A program made the position numbers and the translations under genes. The notes beneath the pieces were generated by a model. The model had not been told where the DNA came from. It did no database searches and was given only the letters and a program-made list of their open reading frames with translations. A DNA stretch of 5,662 nucleotides from Candidatus Aminicenantota bacterium (GTDB taxonomy: Bacteria; Acidobacteriota; Aminicenantia; UBA2199), in assembly GCA_030639705.1 (NCBI GenBank), contig DAOWKX010000127.1, positions 1 through 5,662 of the forward strand, read 5' to 3'. Shown piece by piece: positions 5,615 through 5,662 of this stretch (positions are counted from its first letter, which is position 1; each line of letters starts with the position of its first letter).

Positions 5615-5662
5615 GAGTTCAAAATCCGGTATGTTATATTTATGAATCAGATAATTTAACCG
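5603..5662 (-). CDS. Possible C-terminal tail of an upstream gene
   Basis: Of the three minus-strand frames entering at the right edge, only one stays open beyond nine codons. It runs 19 codons and ends with TGA at 5605-5603. The encoded tail, ending KYNIPDFELFKP, looks protein-like (mixed hydrophobic and charged, no low complexity), but 19 codons are too few to identify a family. If real, this gene would end about 112 bases before tlyA and share its direction. The alternative is chance in a non-coding upstream region. Confidence 0.35.
   Translation of the reverse strand, partial: RLNYLIHKYNIPDFELFKP

Noticed and set aside
5577..5645. 22-codon plus-strand ORF starting ATGATG
   Set aside because: Very short, no Shine-Dalgarno (a T-run precedes it), and opposite to the direction of all other genes.

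Overview
This is an AT-rich stretch of bacterial chromosome in which every supported gene reads on the minus strand, so transcription runs from right to left. No mobile element, phage gene, CRISPR array, tRNA or rRNA was seen. The organism cannot be named from the window. An AT-rich genome, a DUF4416 protein and a large secreted TPR protein would fit an uncultured Gram-negative lineage (a deltaproteobacterial, Nitrospira-like or FCB/candidate-phylum bacterium), but this is only a guess.

Right-hand transcription unit (about 5662 down to 2914). The right edge may hold the last 19 codons of an upstream gene (5603-5662). After about 110 bases of non-coding DNA with a weak promoter candidate and an imperfect inverted repeat comes a tightly packed three-gene cluster. 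It consists of tlyA (S4-domain 2'-O rRNA methyltransferase, 4714-5490, GTG start), nadK (NAD kinase, 3885-4730, overlapping tlyA by 17 bases) and a CaCA-family Na+/Ca2+-type antiporter (2914-3888, whose GTG start overlaps the nadK TGA by 4 bases). The overlaps imply one mRNA and probable translational coupling. A perfect 11-bp inverted repeat with a 4-base loop lies inside the first 20 codons of nadK.

Left-hand transcription unit (about 2858 down to 1). A 105-base gap carries a good sigma70-like promoter (TTGTCA, 17 bases, TACACT) just ahead of a 756-residue exported protein. That protein has N-terminal TPR repeats and a C-terminal beta-propeller-like region of unknown function (538-2808). 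Eleven bases after its stop begins a DUF4416 protein with a GTG start (1-526). It is almost complete but is cut by the left edge of the window.

The most useful results are the DUF4416 gene (easily missed because of its GTG start and the window edge), the unstudied pairing of a secreted TPR/propeller protein with DUF4416, the nadK-antiporter coupling, and the nadK hairpin. Nothing in the window demonstrates a new defence or mobile system; most of it is conserved housekeeping plus one uncharacterised two-gene unit.
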